Source: Variovorax boronicumulans
Lineage (GTDB): Bacteria; Pseudomonadota; Gammaproteobacteria; Burkholderiales; Burkholderiaceae_C
Assembly: GCF_019352895.1 (NCBI RefSeq)
Contig: NZ_JAAAFX010000004.1
Coordinates: 310,001 to 374,000 of the forward strand
Direction of reading: 5' to 3'
DNA: 64,000 nucleotides
In this document: in pieces, positions 1 through 8,860 of the stretch
Layout of the letters: each line of letters starts with the position of its first letter
Position numbering within the stretch: the stretch's first letter is position 1
Made by a program: the position numbers and the translations under genes
The notes under the pieces: generated by a model
Told to the model about the DNA's origin: nothing
Databases searched by the model: none
Seen by the model: the letters and a program-made list of their open reading frames with translations, nothing else

Positions 1-10
1 AGATGTCTAT

Positions 11-25
11 GTTTATAATTTAAAC
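11..25. promoter_or_regulatory. AT-rich palindrome/promoter upstream of esterase
   Basis: GTTTA and TAAAC arms flank a 5-bp spacer, and a TATAAT-like -10 (14-19) lies inside. It sits about 46 bp before the esterase start. Its composition suits a MarR-type operator, and a MarR gene lies two genes away; regulation is inferred. Confidence 0.35.
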
Positions 26-71
26 CGATGTTCTCGAACGCTGTCAAGAGAAGTCCACCGGGGGTTCCACC

Positions 72-989
72 ATGAACGAACGCGCTTTCCGAAGACAAGA
101 ACTCAGGGCCATCGGGCGCGCCCTGACGCCCGAGGCCGTGGCCGCCAGCGAGGCGCTGTGGGCCGACGCCGCGCTGCGCGCGGTGCGTGCCGACACCAAG
201 GTGCGGCGCGACCTCGCCTATGGCGAGCATGCCCGGCACCGGCTCGATCTGTTCCTGCCGCCAGGGACAGGCGGCACGGCGCCGCCCGCGGTGTTCCTCT
301 TCGTGCACGGCGGCGGCTTCACCGACGGCGACAAGCACCGCGCGGGCAGCCACCTGTACGACAACGTGGGCCACTGGGCCGCGGCCCGCGGACTGGCCGC
401 CGTCAACATCAACTACCGGCTGGCCCCCGAGCACGGCTGGCCCTCGGCCGCCGAGGACATCGCACGCGCCATCGACTGGCTCGGCGCGCAGGCGCAGGCA
501 CTGGGCCTCGACGCCTCGCGCATCGTGCTCGCGGGCCACTCGGCCGGCGCGGCGCATGTGGCCGGCTACATTGCACACCGCGGCCGGCATAGCGCCGGCT
601 ACCGGCGCCTGCGCGGCGCGGTGCTGCTCTCGGGCATCTACGACATTCCCGCGATGGGCTCGCGCCCATCGGTGCAGGCCTACTACGGCGGCGACCCGGC
701 CCACCATGCGGCGCGCTCCTCGGCGGATGGCCTGGCCGAGGCCGAGCTGCCACTGCTGCTGACCGTGGCCGAGGAAGACCCCGACGGTTTCCATGCACAG
801 GCGCTCACGCTGCTGCGGCACATCGAGGCGCGCCGCAAGCGCCTGCCGGCGTTCTGCCTGGTGCCGGACCACAACCACTTCACGCAGGTGTTCCATCTGG
901 GCAGCGACGACAGCTTGCTTGCCCACTTTCTTGCACTCTTCCTCGAGGCGAATCTCGGCGCTTTCACAGACGTAGGAGCGCGTCCCTGA
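72..989 (+). CDS. alpha/beta hydrolase, HSL/carboxylesterase type
   Basis: Probable cytoplasmic esterase of 305 aa. The oxyanion motif HGGG is at residues 79-82 and the nucleophile elbow GHSAG at 155-159 (Ser157). A C-terminal acidic/His region (EEDPDGF, then DHNHF) can complete the triad. This is the hormone-sensitive-lipase/acetyl-esterase architecture and usual length; the substrate cannot be read from sequence. No signal peptide is seen. A MarR regulator and a peptide-type ABC importer follow on the same strand, so it probably hydrolyses an ester or carbamate taken up by that importer (inference). The ATG is preceded by a G-rich stretch usable as a ribosome-binding site. Confidence 0.85.
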   Translation: MNERAFRRQELRAIGRALTPEAVAASEALWADAALRAVRADTKVRRDLAYGEHARHRLDLFLPPGTGGTAPPAVFLFVHGGGFTDGDKHRAGSHLYDNVGHWAAARGLAAVNINYRLAPEHGWPSAAEDIARAIDWLGAQAQALGLDASRIVLAGHSAGAAHVAGYIAHRGRHSAGYRRLRGAVLLSGIYDIPAMGSRPSVQAYYGGDPAHHAARSSADGLAEAELPLLLTVAEEDPDGFHAQALTLLRHIEARRKRLPAFCLVPDHNHFTQVFHLGSDDSLLAHFLALFLEANLGAFTDVGARP

Positions 990-1082
990 TGCACTCTTCT
1001 TCATGTTTCCCGATGTGGCCGCGCATCTGGCTTCTGGCAGACTCCGTTGTTCCAAAGCGGCGGCGAAAGCACAGACATCCTC

Positions 1083-1583
1083 ATGAAGAAAAGATCGCAA
1101 GTCATCGCAGATCTGCTGGAGAAACCCGGCCACCTGATCCGCCGCGCACACCAGATGTCGGTGGCGATCTTCGAAACCAAGGCAGCCCCCTTCTCCATTA
1201 CCGCGCCGCAGCACGTGGTGATGACGGCGCTGTTCAAGCATCCTGGTATAGACCAGGTCACGCTGGCCGGACTGGTCGCGCTCGACAAGGTCACGACTGG
1301 CAGCATCGTCACCCGGCTGGTCGGGCGCGGCCTGGTGCGGCGCGAGCAATCCGCCCAGGACGGGCGTGCGCGCGCCCTCTTCCTGAGCGAGGAAGGCATG
1401 GCCCTGCTGGTCGAGATGCAGCAGACCGTGCGGCAGGCGCAGAAGACGCTGCTCGCGCGGCTCACGCCGGCCGAGCAGAAGACCCTGATGAATCTGCTGC
1501 GCCAGATGATGGGCGTGGAAGAAGACCTGAGCCCGCTGGCTCGGCCCAAAAAGGGAGTGCACGCACGACCTTCCGTCAAGTAA
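1083..1583 (+). CDS. MarR family transcriptional regulator
   Basis: Winged-helix repressor of 166 aa from the ATG at 1083; an in-frame ATG at 1047 would add 12 unlikely residues. The middle carries the MarR-type helix-turn-helix (VTLAGLVALDKVTTGSIV) followed by the wing with RREQSAQDGRARALFLSEEG, the family's D-x-R signature. MarR proteins are dimers that usually release DNA when they bind small phenolic or acidic ligands. It lies between the esterase and the ABC operon, and an AT-rich dyad occurs before the ABC operon at 1629-1648. Control of that operon is likely but inferred. Confidence 0.88.
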   Translation: MKKRSQVIADLLEKPGHLIRRAHQMSVAIFETKAAPFSITAPQHVVMTALFKHPGIDQVTLAGLVALDKVTTGSIVTRLVGRGLVRREQSAQDGRARALFLSEEGMALLVEMQQTVRQAQKTLLARLTPAEQKTLMNLLRQMMGVEEDLSPLARPKKGVHARPSVK

Positions 1584-1628
1584 GTATCGGCTGCCTTGAC
1601 AGCCGATGAAGGGTTCACTACGCTTCAA

Positions 1629-1648
1629 TTAGTAATTGCACTTACCAA
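1629..1648. promoter_or_regulatory. Candidate MarR operator before ABC operon
   Basis: TTAGTAA-N6-TTACCAA is an inverted repeat (6 of 7 positions pair), with an overlapping perfect CAATTA-G-TAATTG palindrome at 1626-1638. The AT-rich patch stands out in GC-rich DNA and lies 27 bp before the substrate-binding-protein start. Shape and spacing suit MarR-family operators. Confidence 0.5.
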
Positions 1649-1674
1649 TTGATTAAACCCGAAGAGGAGACAAC

Positions 1675-3213
1675 ATGTCCAGTTTGAATCGCAGAGACGT
1701 GCTCAAGGCATCGGCCGCGGTGGCCGCCACCGGCCTTCCCGCCTGGCAGGCGGCAGCGGCCGACGAGCAGCATCTGCGCATCCAGAGCAACGCACTCAAC
1801 TCGCTCGACCCCGCGCACCAGACCTCGGCTGGCGACGAAGGCCGGATCGCGATCCTGATCAGCAACGCGCTGATGCGCTACGTGCCGGGCCCGAAGTTCG
1901 ACCTGGTGCCCGACCTCGCGACCGGCTTCGAGGTACGCGACGGCGGTAAGGTCTATGTGTTCAAGCTGCGCAAGGACGTGAAATGGCACGGCGGCTTCGG
2001 CCCCTTCACCGCGCGCGACGTGAAGTGGTCGGTCGAACGCATCCTGAACCCCGAGACCAAGTCGCGCAACGCAGGCCAGCTGCAGGAGATCGCCTCGGTC
2101 GACGTGGTCGACGACCACACGGTGAAGTTCACGCTGAAGGCGCCGTCGGCCGTGTTCCCGCACGCGATGGCCACCTTCCGCGGCGGCTTCCTGATGAGCG
2201 AGGCCGCGGCCAAGGCCCAGGGTGCCGACTATGCCAAGCAGATCATCGGCACCGGCCCCTTCGTGGTCGAGAAGGCGGTGCTCGACCAGGAGGTCGTGCT
2301 CAAGCGCAACGACGAGTACTTCGGCCCCAAGCCCAAGCTCGACCGCATCTCGTTCAAGATCATCCGCGAGTCCAGCACCGCGACGCTGGCCTTCGACCGC
2401 GGCCAGCTCGACATCGTGGCGGTCAAGGAGCGCGAGAACATCGACCGCTACGCGCGCAACCCCAAGGCCGACGTGAAGGTCTCCGATGTCTCGACCGGAC
2501 TGTTCCTGCTGACCTTCAACACCACCAAGGCGCCGTTCGACCGCAAGGAAGTGCGTCAGGCCTTCCAGCATGCGATCGACAAGAAGGCGATCGTGCAGGC
2601 GGTGTATGCGCAGCGCGGTCGTGTGATCGACACCGTGGTGCCACCGGGCGTCGAGGGCTACACCGAGAGCGTGCGCAAGTACGAGCACGACCCGGCCAAG
2701 GCGCGCAAGATGCTGGCCGACGCGGGCGTTGCCAACCTGAGCTGCACGCTGACGATTCCCACCGACTACCAGCGCGAGGCCGTGATGCTGCAGGCGCAGC
2801 TCAAGGCAGCCGGCATCACGCTGGCGCTCAAGATGATCGACCGGCCCACCTGGTTCCGCGCGCTGGGCCAGGGCGAGCATGACCTGATCTGGAACGCGCA
2901 CTTCCGCGCGCCTACAGCCGACGCGTTCCTGTTCTCGAGCTACCACTCGAGCAACAAGCCGCCCAAGGGCACCAACTGCGCCTTCTACGCGGGCGTGGAC
3001 GACCTGATCGACAAGGCCCGTGTGACCTTCGACGACAAGCAGCGCGCCGCGCTCTACACCGAGGCCATCCAGCGCATCGCAGAAGACAGCCCGTCGATCC
3101 CGATCACGCTCGAGCTCAACACCCACGTGGTGCAGAAGTACGTCAAGGACCTGGGCCTGTACCGCGTGCCCGAGAACGCACCGCTGCTCGAAGCGGCCTA
3201 CATCCAGAAATAA
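1675..3213 (+). CDS. ABC transporter substrate-binding protein (SBP_bac_5, peptide type)
   Basis: Periplasmic ligand-binding component of a Dpp/Opp-type importer, 512 aa, normal length for the family. The N-terminus has a twin-arginine-like leader (NRRDVLK, then an Ala-rich stretch to about residue 29), suggesting Tat export. The body shows family hallmarks: SLDPA near the mature start, a DLATGFEV/VYVFKLRKDVKWH block and IIGTGPFVV. It is the first gene of the run and is followed after 11 bp by the permease. Family members bind peptides, but also opines, sugars and other small molecules, so the ligand is open. The neighbouring esterase and catabolic enzymes argue for a non-peptide ligand (inference). 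Confidence 0.9.
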   Translation: MSSLNRRDVLKASAAVAATGLPAWQAAAADEQHLRIQSNALNSLDPAHQTSAGDEGRIAILISNALMRYVPGPKFDLVPDLATGFEVRDGGKVYVFKLRKDVKWHGGFGPFTARDVKWSVERILNPETKSRNAGQLQEIASVDVVDDHTVKFTLKAPSAVFPHAMATFRGGFLMSEAAAKAQGADYAKQIIGTGPFVVEKAVLDQEVVLKRNDEYFGPKPKLDRISFKIIRESSTATLAFDRGQLDIVAVKERENIDRYARNPKADVKVSDVSTGLFLLTFNTTKAPFDRKEVRQAFQHAIDKKAIVQAVYAQRGRVIDTVVPPGVEGYTESVRKYEHDPAKARKMLADAGVANLSCTLTIPTDYQREAVMLQAQLKAAGITLALKMIDRPTWFRALGQGEHDLIWNAHFRAPTADAFLFSSYHSSNKPPKGTNCAFYAGVDDLIDKARVTFDDKQRAALYTEAIQRIAEDSPSIPITLELNTHVVQKYVKDLGLYRVPENAPLLEAAYIQK

Positions 3214-3224
3214 CCCCGCCGCGC

Positions 3225-4160
3225 ATGAAGTTCGTATTGCGATTCCTGTTGCAGGCGGTGCCGACGCTGCTCGGCGCCATCACCGTGCTGTTCCTGATCC
3301 TGCGCATGATCCCGGGCGACCCGGCGCAGGCCATGTTGGGGGCCGACGCGACCGGCGCCGACCTCGAGCGCGTGCGCCAGCAGCTCGGGCTCGACCGTTC
3401 GCTGCTGGTGCAGTACGGGCACTTCATGGCCGACTTCCTGCGCGGCGACTGGGGCCTGTCGATCACCACCAAGACGCCGGCGCTGGGCCGGGTGCTGGAG
3501 GCGCTGCCCTCGACGCTGGGGCTCTGTGCAGCGGCCATCACGCTGGTCGTGGTGGTCAGCATCCCGGCCGGCACGATCAGCGCGGTCAAGCGCGACAGCT
3601 GGGTCGACTACGGCGTGTCGGTCCTGGTGTTCCTGCTGATTTCGATGCCGCAGTTCTGGCTCGGCCTGATCCTGCTGCTGGTGTTCTCGTACTGGCTCGA
3701 CTGGTTCCCGATCTATGGTGGCGCCGACGGCGGCGGACTGCTCTCGCAGCTGCACCACATCGCGCTGCCCGCGGCCACGCTGGCGGCCGGCTTTCTCGGG
3801 CTGTCGACCCGGCTCACGCGCTCGAGCATGCTCGAGACCCTGAGCCGCGACTACGTGCGCACTGCGCGCGCCAAGGGCCTGCCCGAACGCGTGGTGGTGG
3901 TGCGCCATGCGCTGCGCAACGCGCTGCTGTCGGTGATCACCGTGCTCGGCCTGACGGTCGGGCAACTGCTCGGCGGCGCGGTGATCGTCGAGGTGGTGTT
4001 CGCGCGGCCCGGCGTCGGCACCATGATCTGGGACGCCATCCTGCAGCGCGACTATCCGCAGGTGCAGGCCGCGGTCGCGGTCTTCGCCGGTCTCTTCATC
4101 CTGACGAACTTCCTGACCGATGCGCTGTACGGTGCGTTGAACCCGCGCATTCGCGTCTGA
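3225..4160 (+). CDS. ABC transporter permease, DppB type
   Basis: Inner-membrane permease of 311 aa with the typical DppB start (hydrophobic helix, then RMIPGDPAQAMLG) and about six transmembrane segments. The EAA-like cytoplasmic loop appears as DYVRTARAKGLPERVVVVRHALRNAL, which contacts the ATPases. It pairs with the DppC-type permease starting 8 bp downstream. Length and motif order are complete, with no sign of damage. Confidence 0.92.
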   Translation: MKFVLRFLLQAVPTLLGAITVLFLILRMIPGDPAQAMLGADATGADLERVRQQLGLDRSLLVQYGHFMADFLRGDWGLSITTKTPALGRVLEALPSTLGLCAAAITLVVVVSIPAGTISAVKRDSWVDYGVSVLVFLLISMPQFWLGLILLLVFSYWLDWFPIYGGADGGGLLSQLHHIALPAATLAAGFLGLSTRLTRSSMLETLSRDYVRTARAKGLPERVVVVRHALRNALLSVITVLGLTVGQLLGGAVIVEVVFARPGVGTMIWDAILQRDYPQVQAAVAVFAGLFILTNFLTDALYGALNPRIRV

Positions 4161-4168
4161 GGCTGCCC

Positions 4169-4996
4169 ATGTCCCCTTTTCTCAAGAGCCCCAAGGCTCT
4201 GGCCGGCGCTGCGCTGGTTCTGCTGATCCTGCTCACGGCGCTGTGCGCGCCGCTGCTCGCACCCTTCGACCCTCTGGCGCTCGATCCCGCCGTCAGCGTG
4301 ATGCCGCCTTCGCCCGCTAACTGGCTGGGCACCGACTTCTTCGGCCGCGACATCCTGTCGCGCATGATCTGGGGCGCACGCCCCTCGCTGATGATCGGCT
4401 TTGCCAGCGTGGCCATCGGCTGCGTGATCGGCTCGGCGATCGGCCTGGCCGCGGGCTTCTTCCGCGGCTGGGTCGACGTGGTGCTGATGCGGCCGATCGA
4501 CGTGCTGCTGAGCTTCCCGATCGTGGTGCTGGCCCTGGCGCTGGTGGCGGCCCTGGGCCCGAGCCTGATGAACCTGATCCTGACCATCAGCCTGCTGTTC
4601 GTGCCGCGTTTCGCGCGCGTGGTGCGCGCCGAGACCATGGCGCTGCGCGAACTCGACTATGTCGAGGCGGCCCGGGCCTCGGGCCAGACACCCTACCGCA
4701 TCATCGTGCGCCACCTGCTGCCCAATGCGACCGCCCAGATCATCGTCACCTGCACGGTGTTCATGGCCGACGCGATCCTGATCGAGGCCGGGCTGTCCTT
4801 CCTCGGCGTCGGCGTCACGCCGCCCGAGCCCTCGTGGGGCAACATGCTGTCCGAGGGGCGAAGCAACATTCTCGGCGCGCCTTGGCTCACGACCTTTCCC
4901 GGCCTGATGCTCACGATGACGCTGATCGGCTTCAACCTGCTGGGGGACGCGCTGCGCGACATCCTCGATCCACGCCTGCGGGGGGTGCAAACATGA
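4169..4996 (+). CDS. ABC transporter permease, DppC type
   Basis: Second inner-membrane permease, 275 aa. It begins with a hydrophobic helix and the DppC-type periplasmic motif ([10 protein letters not shown], then [23 protein letters not shown]). The EAA loop is [25 protein letters not shown]. Its stop overlaps the next ATPase start as ATGA (4993-4996), so translation is probably coupled. It forms a heterodimeric channel with the DppB-type protein. Confidence 0.92.
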   Translation: MSPFLKSPKALAGAALVLLILLTALCAPLLAPFDPLALDPAVSVMPPSPANWLGTDFFGRDILSRMIWGARPSLMIGFASVAIGCVIGSAIGLAAGFFRGWVDVVLMRPIDVLLSFPIVVLALALVAALGPSLMNLILTISLLFVPRFARVVRAETMALRELDYVEAARASGQTPYRIIVRHLLPNATAQIIVTCTVFMADAILIEAGLSFLGVGVTPPEPSWGNMLSEGRSNILGAPWLTTFPGLMLTMTLIGFNLLGDALRDILDPRLRGVQT

Positions 4997-6033
4997 GCCG
5001 CGAGAACATGGCCGACGAGAACGTGCTCGAGGTGCGCGAACTGGTCACCACTTTCGGCCGGGGCGCCAACGCGCGACGTGCGGTCGACGGCGTGTCCTTC
5101 GCGCTGCGGCGCGGCGAGATCCTCGGCCTGGTCGGCGAGTCGGGCTCGGGCAAGAGCGTGACGGCGCTGTCGCTGCTGCGACTGATCGACCCTCAGGCCG
5201 GCCGCGTGACCGGCGGCCAGGTGCTGTTCGACGGCATGGACCTGGCGAGCGAGGCCGACGCCCGGATGCGCGAGATCCGCGGACGCCGCATCTCGATGAT
5301 CTTCCAGGAGCCGCTGTCGGCGCTCAACCCCTGCTACACCATCGGCGACCAGATCGGCGAGGTCTTCGTCGCGCACGGCGACGGCGCCGGTGCAGCCACG
5401 CGCAAGCGGGTGCTCGAGCTGCTCAGGCTGGTGCGCATCCCCGACCCCGAGGGCATCCTGCGGCGCTATCCGCACGAGATCAGCGGCGGCATGCGCCAGC
5501 GCGCGATGATCGCGATGGCGCTGGCCTACACGCCCGAGGTGCTGATCGCCGACGAGCCGACCACCGCACTCGACGTGACCATCCAGGCCCAGGTGCTGAA
5601 CCTGATCGACGGGCTGCGGCGCGAGCTCGGGCTGTCGGTGATCCTGATCACGCACGACATGGGCGTGGTGGCGCAGTACGCGGACCGCGTGGCCGTGATG
5701 TATGGCGGGCGCATCGCCGAGACCGGAGAGGTTGGCGCGGTGTTCGCGCAGCCGCGCCACCCCTACACCGAAGGCCTGCTGGCCTCGGTGCCGCGCCTGG
5801 GCGCGCGCTGGCGCAACGGCGTGCAGCGGCTGCCCGAGATCCCGGGCAGCGTGCCGGGCATCGGCGTGCTGAGCGCCGGCTGCCGCTTCGCGCCGCGCTG
5901 CGGCTTTGCAGAGCCGCGCTGCACGCAGGCTGTGCCGCCATTGATGCACGTCCCGGGCGACGGCGCCCACGCGGCCGCCTGCTGGGTGCGTTCGCCCACA
6001 CCGCACGCCCTGACCTCCGAGGACTTCCGATGA
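4993..6033 (+). CDS. ABC transporter ATP-binding protein, DppD type
   Basis: Cytoplasmic ATPase of 346 aa. The Walker A motif GESGSGKS is at about residues 48-55, followed by the Q-loop [10 protein letters not shown], signature ISGGMRQR, Walker [13 protein letters not shown] (as [12 protein letters not shown]) and the H-loop ITHDMG. The C-terminus has the oligopeptide-transporter extension with a Cys-containing patch ([15 protein letters not shown]). The ATG at 4993 overlaps the permease stop; the open frame runs further upstream but would bury the permease end. Its stop overlaps the next ATPase start. Confidence 0.92.
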   Translation: MSRENMADENVLEVRELVTTFGRGANARRAVDGVSFALRRGEILGLVGESGSGKSVTALSLLRLIDPQAGRVTGGQVLFDGMDLASEADARMREIRGRRISMIFQEPLSALNPCYTIGDQIGEVFVAHGDGAGAATRKRVLELLRLVRIPDPEGILRRYPHEISGGMRQRAMIAMALAYTPEVLIADEPTTALDVTIQAQVLNLIDGLRRELGLSVILITHDMGVVAQYADRVAVMYGGRIAETGEVGAVFAQPRHPYTEGLLASVPRLGARWRNGVQRLPEIPGSVPGIGVLSAGCRFAPRCGFAEPRCTQAVPPLMHVPGDGAHAAACWVRSPTPHALTSEDFR

Positions 6034-7112
6034 ACCACCCGACCGCTTCCCAGCCCCGCGCCGATGCCCTGCCGCACGGCGCAGCGCCCGTCGAAGGCGA
6101 CGCGCGCGAGATGCTGCTCGAGATCGACCGGCTGAGCATGCGCTATCCCGTGCGCAGCCGCGGCTTTCTGCAGCCGCGCCAGTACGTGCACGCGGTCAAT
6201 GACGTGAGCTTCTCGCTGCGCCAGGGCGACACCCTGGGCATCGTGGGTGAGAGCGGCTGCGGCAAGACCACGCTGGCGCGCTGCATCCTGCGCCTGCACG
6301 AGCCGACCGAGGGCCGGATCACGCTGCGCGGACGCGACATCACGCACATCCAGGGCCGCGAACTGCGCGAGGCGCGCCGCGACATGCAGTTCGTGTTCCA
6401 GGACCCCTATGCCTCGCTCGACCCGCGGCTGCGCGCCATCGAACTCGTGCGCGAACCGCTCGATGCGCTGGGCCGCATGACGCGCGCAGAGGCCGATGCG
6501 CGGGCCCTGGCGCTGCTCGAGAAGGTCGGACTGTCGCGCGCCCAGGCCCGGCAGTTCCCGCACCAGTTCTCTGGCGGCCAGCGCCAGCGCATCGGGCTGG
6601 CGCGCGCGTTGGCGCTGAACCCCAGGCTGGTGGTGGCCGACGAACCCGTGAGCGCGCTCGACGTATCGGTGCGCGCGCAGATCCTGAACCTGATGGCCGA
6701 CCTGCGGCGCGAGTTCGGCCTGAGCTACGTGATCATCTCGCACGACCTGGCGATCATCGAGCACGTCTGCGACCAGGTGGCGATCGTCTACCTGGGCCGC
6801 ATCGTGGAGTACGGTCCGGTCGAGCAGATCTTCCGCCACCCGCAGCACCCTTACACGCGCGCGCTGCTCGAATCGATTCCGCGGCCCGACCCCACGCGCC
6901 GCCGGCGTGAGCTGGACATCCTGGGCGATCTGCCCAATCCCGTCTCGCCGCCTCCGGGCTGCGCCTTCAACCCGCGCTGCCCCTACGCGCAGGATGTGTG
7001 CCGAAGCACGGTGCCGGCGCTGGCCGAGCGGCGCGATGCGGGCCTCCCCGGCTCGCACCGCGTCGCCTGTCACCTGGCGGCCGAGTTGCCGGAAGCAGTC
7101 GGCGTGGTGTGA
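6030..7112 (+). CDS. ABC transporter ATP-binding protein, DppF type
   Basis: Second ATPase, 360 aa, coupled to the first by a 4-bp ATGA overlap. It carries Walker A GESGCGKTT, the Q-loop FQDPYASLDPR, signature FSGGQRQR, Walker B VVADEPVSALD and H-loop ISHDL. The C-terminal Cys motif (GCAFNPRCPYAQDVC) is typical of DppF/OppF. The two ATPases with the two permeases make a complete peptide-type importer. It is the last gene of the plus-strand run and faces the minus-strand SDR gene 30 bp away. Confidence 0.92.
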   Translation: MNHPTASQPRADALPHGAAPVEGDAREMLLEIDRLSMRYPVRSRGFLQPRQYVHAVNDVSFSLRQGDTLGIVGESGCGKTTLARCILRLHEPTEGRITLRGRDITHIQGRELREARRDMQFVFQDPYASLDPRLRAIELVREPLDALGRMTRAEADARALALLEKVGLSRAQARQFPHQFSGGQRQRIGLARALALNPRLVVADEPVSALDVSVRAQILNLMADLRREFGLSYVIISHDLAIIEHVCDQVAIVYLGRIVEYGPVEQIFRHPQHPYTRALLESIPRPDPTRRRRELDILGDLPNPVSPPPGCAFNPRCPYAQDVCRSTVPALAERRDAGLPGSHRVACHLAAELPEAVGVV

Positions 7113-7120
7113 TCAAGGCG

Positions 7121-7135
7121 GCCCCGCAACGGGGC
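7121..7135. terminator. Short GC hairpin between convergent operons
   Basis: GCCCCG-CAA-CGGGGC forms a 6-bp stem with a 3-nt loop between two converging genes. No U-tract follows on either strand, so intrinsic termination is only a possibility. Confidence 0.3.
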
Positions 7136-7142
7136 GGCCCGT

Positions 7143-7910
7143 TCAGGTCGCGCCGCCGTCGACGATGAAGCTTTGCGCGCTGATCAGCCGGCTGTCGTCG
7201 GCTGCGAGGAACAGCGCCATGCGCGCGATGTCCTCGGGATAGAGCTTCTCCTTGAGGCACTGGTTCTGCATCAGCCGCGCCTCGGCCTCGGGCGTGAGCC
7301 AGCGCGTGACCTGCCGCTCGGTCATGATCCAGCCCGGCAGCAGCGCATTGACCCGGACGCCGTCGCTGCCGAACTCGCGCGCCAACGCCTTGGTCAGGCC
7401 GACGATCGCGGCCTTGGCCGCGACATAGGCCGGCAGGCCAGGCGTACCCTTGAGCCAGGTCACCGAGCTCATGTTGATGATCGAACCGCGGCCCTTGCGC
7501 CGCATGCCGTCGATCACGGCCTGCGCGGCAAACGCATGGTGCCGCAGGTTGACATCCATCAGCTGTTGCCAGCGCTCGGGCGTGAGCGCGCCCAGCGCGT
7601 GGCGCTCGTCGTTGGCCGCGTTGTTGATCAGCACGTCGACGTCGCCGAACGCGGCCGCCACCGCCGCGATCGCCGCCTGCAGCGCCGCGATGTCCGAGAC
7701 GTCGCAAGGCTCGAAGTGCGGGCGCTGCAGGCCCTCGGCCGCGAGCCGGTCGCACAGCGCGTGCGAGGGCTCGGCCGCGATGTCGACGAAGCCGACGCGT
7801 GCGCCCTGCCGTGCGAAGTGCTCGACCAGGCTCGCACCGATGCCGCTGCCGCCGCCGCTGATGAAGACCGTGCGTTGCCGCAGGGAGGGGTAGAGGGCCA
7901 TGTCGCTCAT
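7143..7910 (-). CDS. SDR family NAD(P)-dependent oxidoreductase
   Basis: Classical short-chain dehydrogenase of 255 aa. The Rossmann motif SGGGSGIG is near residue 14 with an acidic residue (VDIAAE) after beta-2, favouring NAD+. NNAAND follows, then the catalytic Ser in MSSVTW and the YVAAK Tyr/Lys pair, so the catalytic set is complete. Its start overlaps the upstream amidohydrolase stop by 4 bp (7907-7910), so it is the last gene of the minus-strand run. Fucose/xylose-type dehydrogenases look similar. The neighbouring lactonase-type enzyme supports oxidation of an alcohol or lactol, but the substrate is not determined. Confidence 0.88.
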   Translation of the reverse strand: MSDMALYPSLRQRTVFISGGGSGIGASLVEHFARQGARVGFVDIAAEPSHALCDRLAAEGLQRPHFEPCDVSDIAALQAAIAAVAAAFGDVDVLINNAANDERHALGALTPERWQQLMDVNLRHHAFAAQAVIDGMRRKGRGSIINMSSVTWLKGTPGLPAYVAAKAAIVGLTKALAREFGSDGVRVNALLPGWIMTERQVTRWLTPEAEARLMQNQCLKEKLYPEDIARMALFLAADDSRLISAQSFIVDGGAT

Positions 7911-8860
7911 TGCGCGGGTGCTCCAGTGTCGAGGCGGTAGACGCGTGACGCGGTACCGCTGAAAAGCGCTTCGCGCGCCGTGGGGTCAAGGCCGGCGCAC
8001 AGTTCGCCGTAGCTCTGGAAGACCTGGCCGTAGCTTCTGTAGAGACGGTCGATCGGGAAGTTGGAGGCGAACATCATGCGCGCCACACCGAAGTGCGCCA
8101 GCAGGAAATCGAAGACCCGGCGCACGCTGGCCGCGCTCCAGTGCGGGTCGACCATGCCGAGTCCGGAGAACTTGACGCTGACCGAGGGCAGTGCCGCCAG
8201 GTGGCGCATGCCGTTCTGCCATTCGATCAGGCCCTGGCCACGGTAGTCGAAGGGCAGGCCCGCATGGTTGACGACGACCGCCGTGCCGGGATGGCGTTCG
8301 GCCACGCGGGCGGCGGCCGTGAGCTGCCAGGGATTGACCTGCAGGTCGAAGGACAGGCCGCGCTCGCCGAGCAGCGCAAAGCCGCGCTGCCAGGCCGCGT
8401 CGCTGAGCCAGTCGCCGCGCTCGCACAGGCGCATGCGGTCCTGGTCGCCCCAGTTGAGCATCTGGCGCACGCCGCGAAAGCCGGGTGCCGCCGCCGCATG
8501 CCGGGCCAGCAGCGCATCGAGTTGCGGATCTGCCAGGCTCGCATAGCCGACGATCGCGATCGGCAAACCGCTGCGATCGGCCTGCTGCTGCACCCAGGCG
8601 CTCTCCTCGACCGGGTCCTGCGGATTGCGTCCGCACTGCAGGTGCACCGAGCCCAGGAGTTCGATCGGCACGGGTTCCGCGGCCCGAGCCTCGGCCTGCA
8701 GGTCCTGCACCTCGTAGCGATGGCACACCGGCGCGGTGTCACCCATGAACTTCGTCACGCCGGCGCGCATCCAGGGATGGCGCCCCTCGGCCGGGTCCCA
8801 CAGATGATGGTGGGCGTCGACGATGCGCAGCGGCGCCGCGCGCTGGCTTCGAGCGCTCAT
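7907..8860 (-). CDS. Amidohydrolase family protein (lactonase-like, PF04909 type)
   Basis: TIM-barrel metal-dependent hydrolase of 317 aa. The N-terminal metal motif is VDAHHHLWDP, followed by barrel-strand residues in VVNHAGLPFD and a C-terminal FASNFPIDRL block. This is the pattern of L-fuconolactonase and other lactonases of amidohydrolase family 2. The ATG at 8860 overlaps the RraA-like stop as TGATG, so I use it rather than a longer frame. With an SDR downstream and an aldolase upstream, lactone hydrolysis within a degradation pathway is the simplest role. Which lactone is unknown. Confidence 0.85.
   Translation of the reverse strand: MSARSQRAAPLRIVDAHHHLWDPAEGRHPWMRAGVTKFMGDTAPVCHRYEVQDLQAEARAAEPVPIELLGSVHLQCGRNPQDPVEESAWVQQQADRSGLPIAIVGYASLADPQLDALLARHAAAAPGFRGVRQMLNWGDQDRMRLCERGDWLSDAAWQRGFALLGERGLSFDLQVNPWQLTAAARVAERHPGTAVVVNHAGLPFDYRGQGLIEWQNGMRHLAALPSVSVKFSGLGMVDPHWSAASVRRVFDFLLAHFGVARMMFASNFPIDRLYRSYGQVFQSYGELCAGLDPTAREALFSGTASRVYRLDTGAPAQ

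Noticed and set aside
1642..3126. 494-aa antisense open frame over the first substrate-binding protein
   Set aside because: Low-complexity His/Arg/Val-rich translation, no motif, and a well-supported gene lies opposite.
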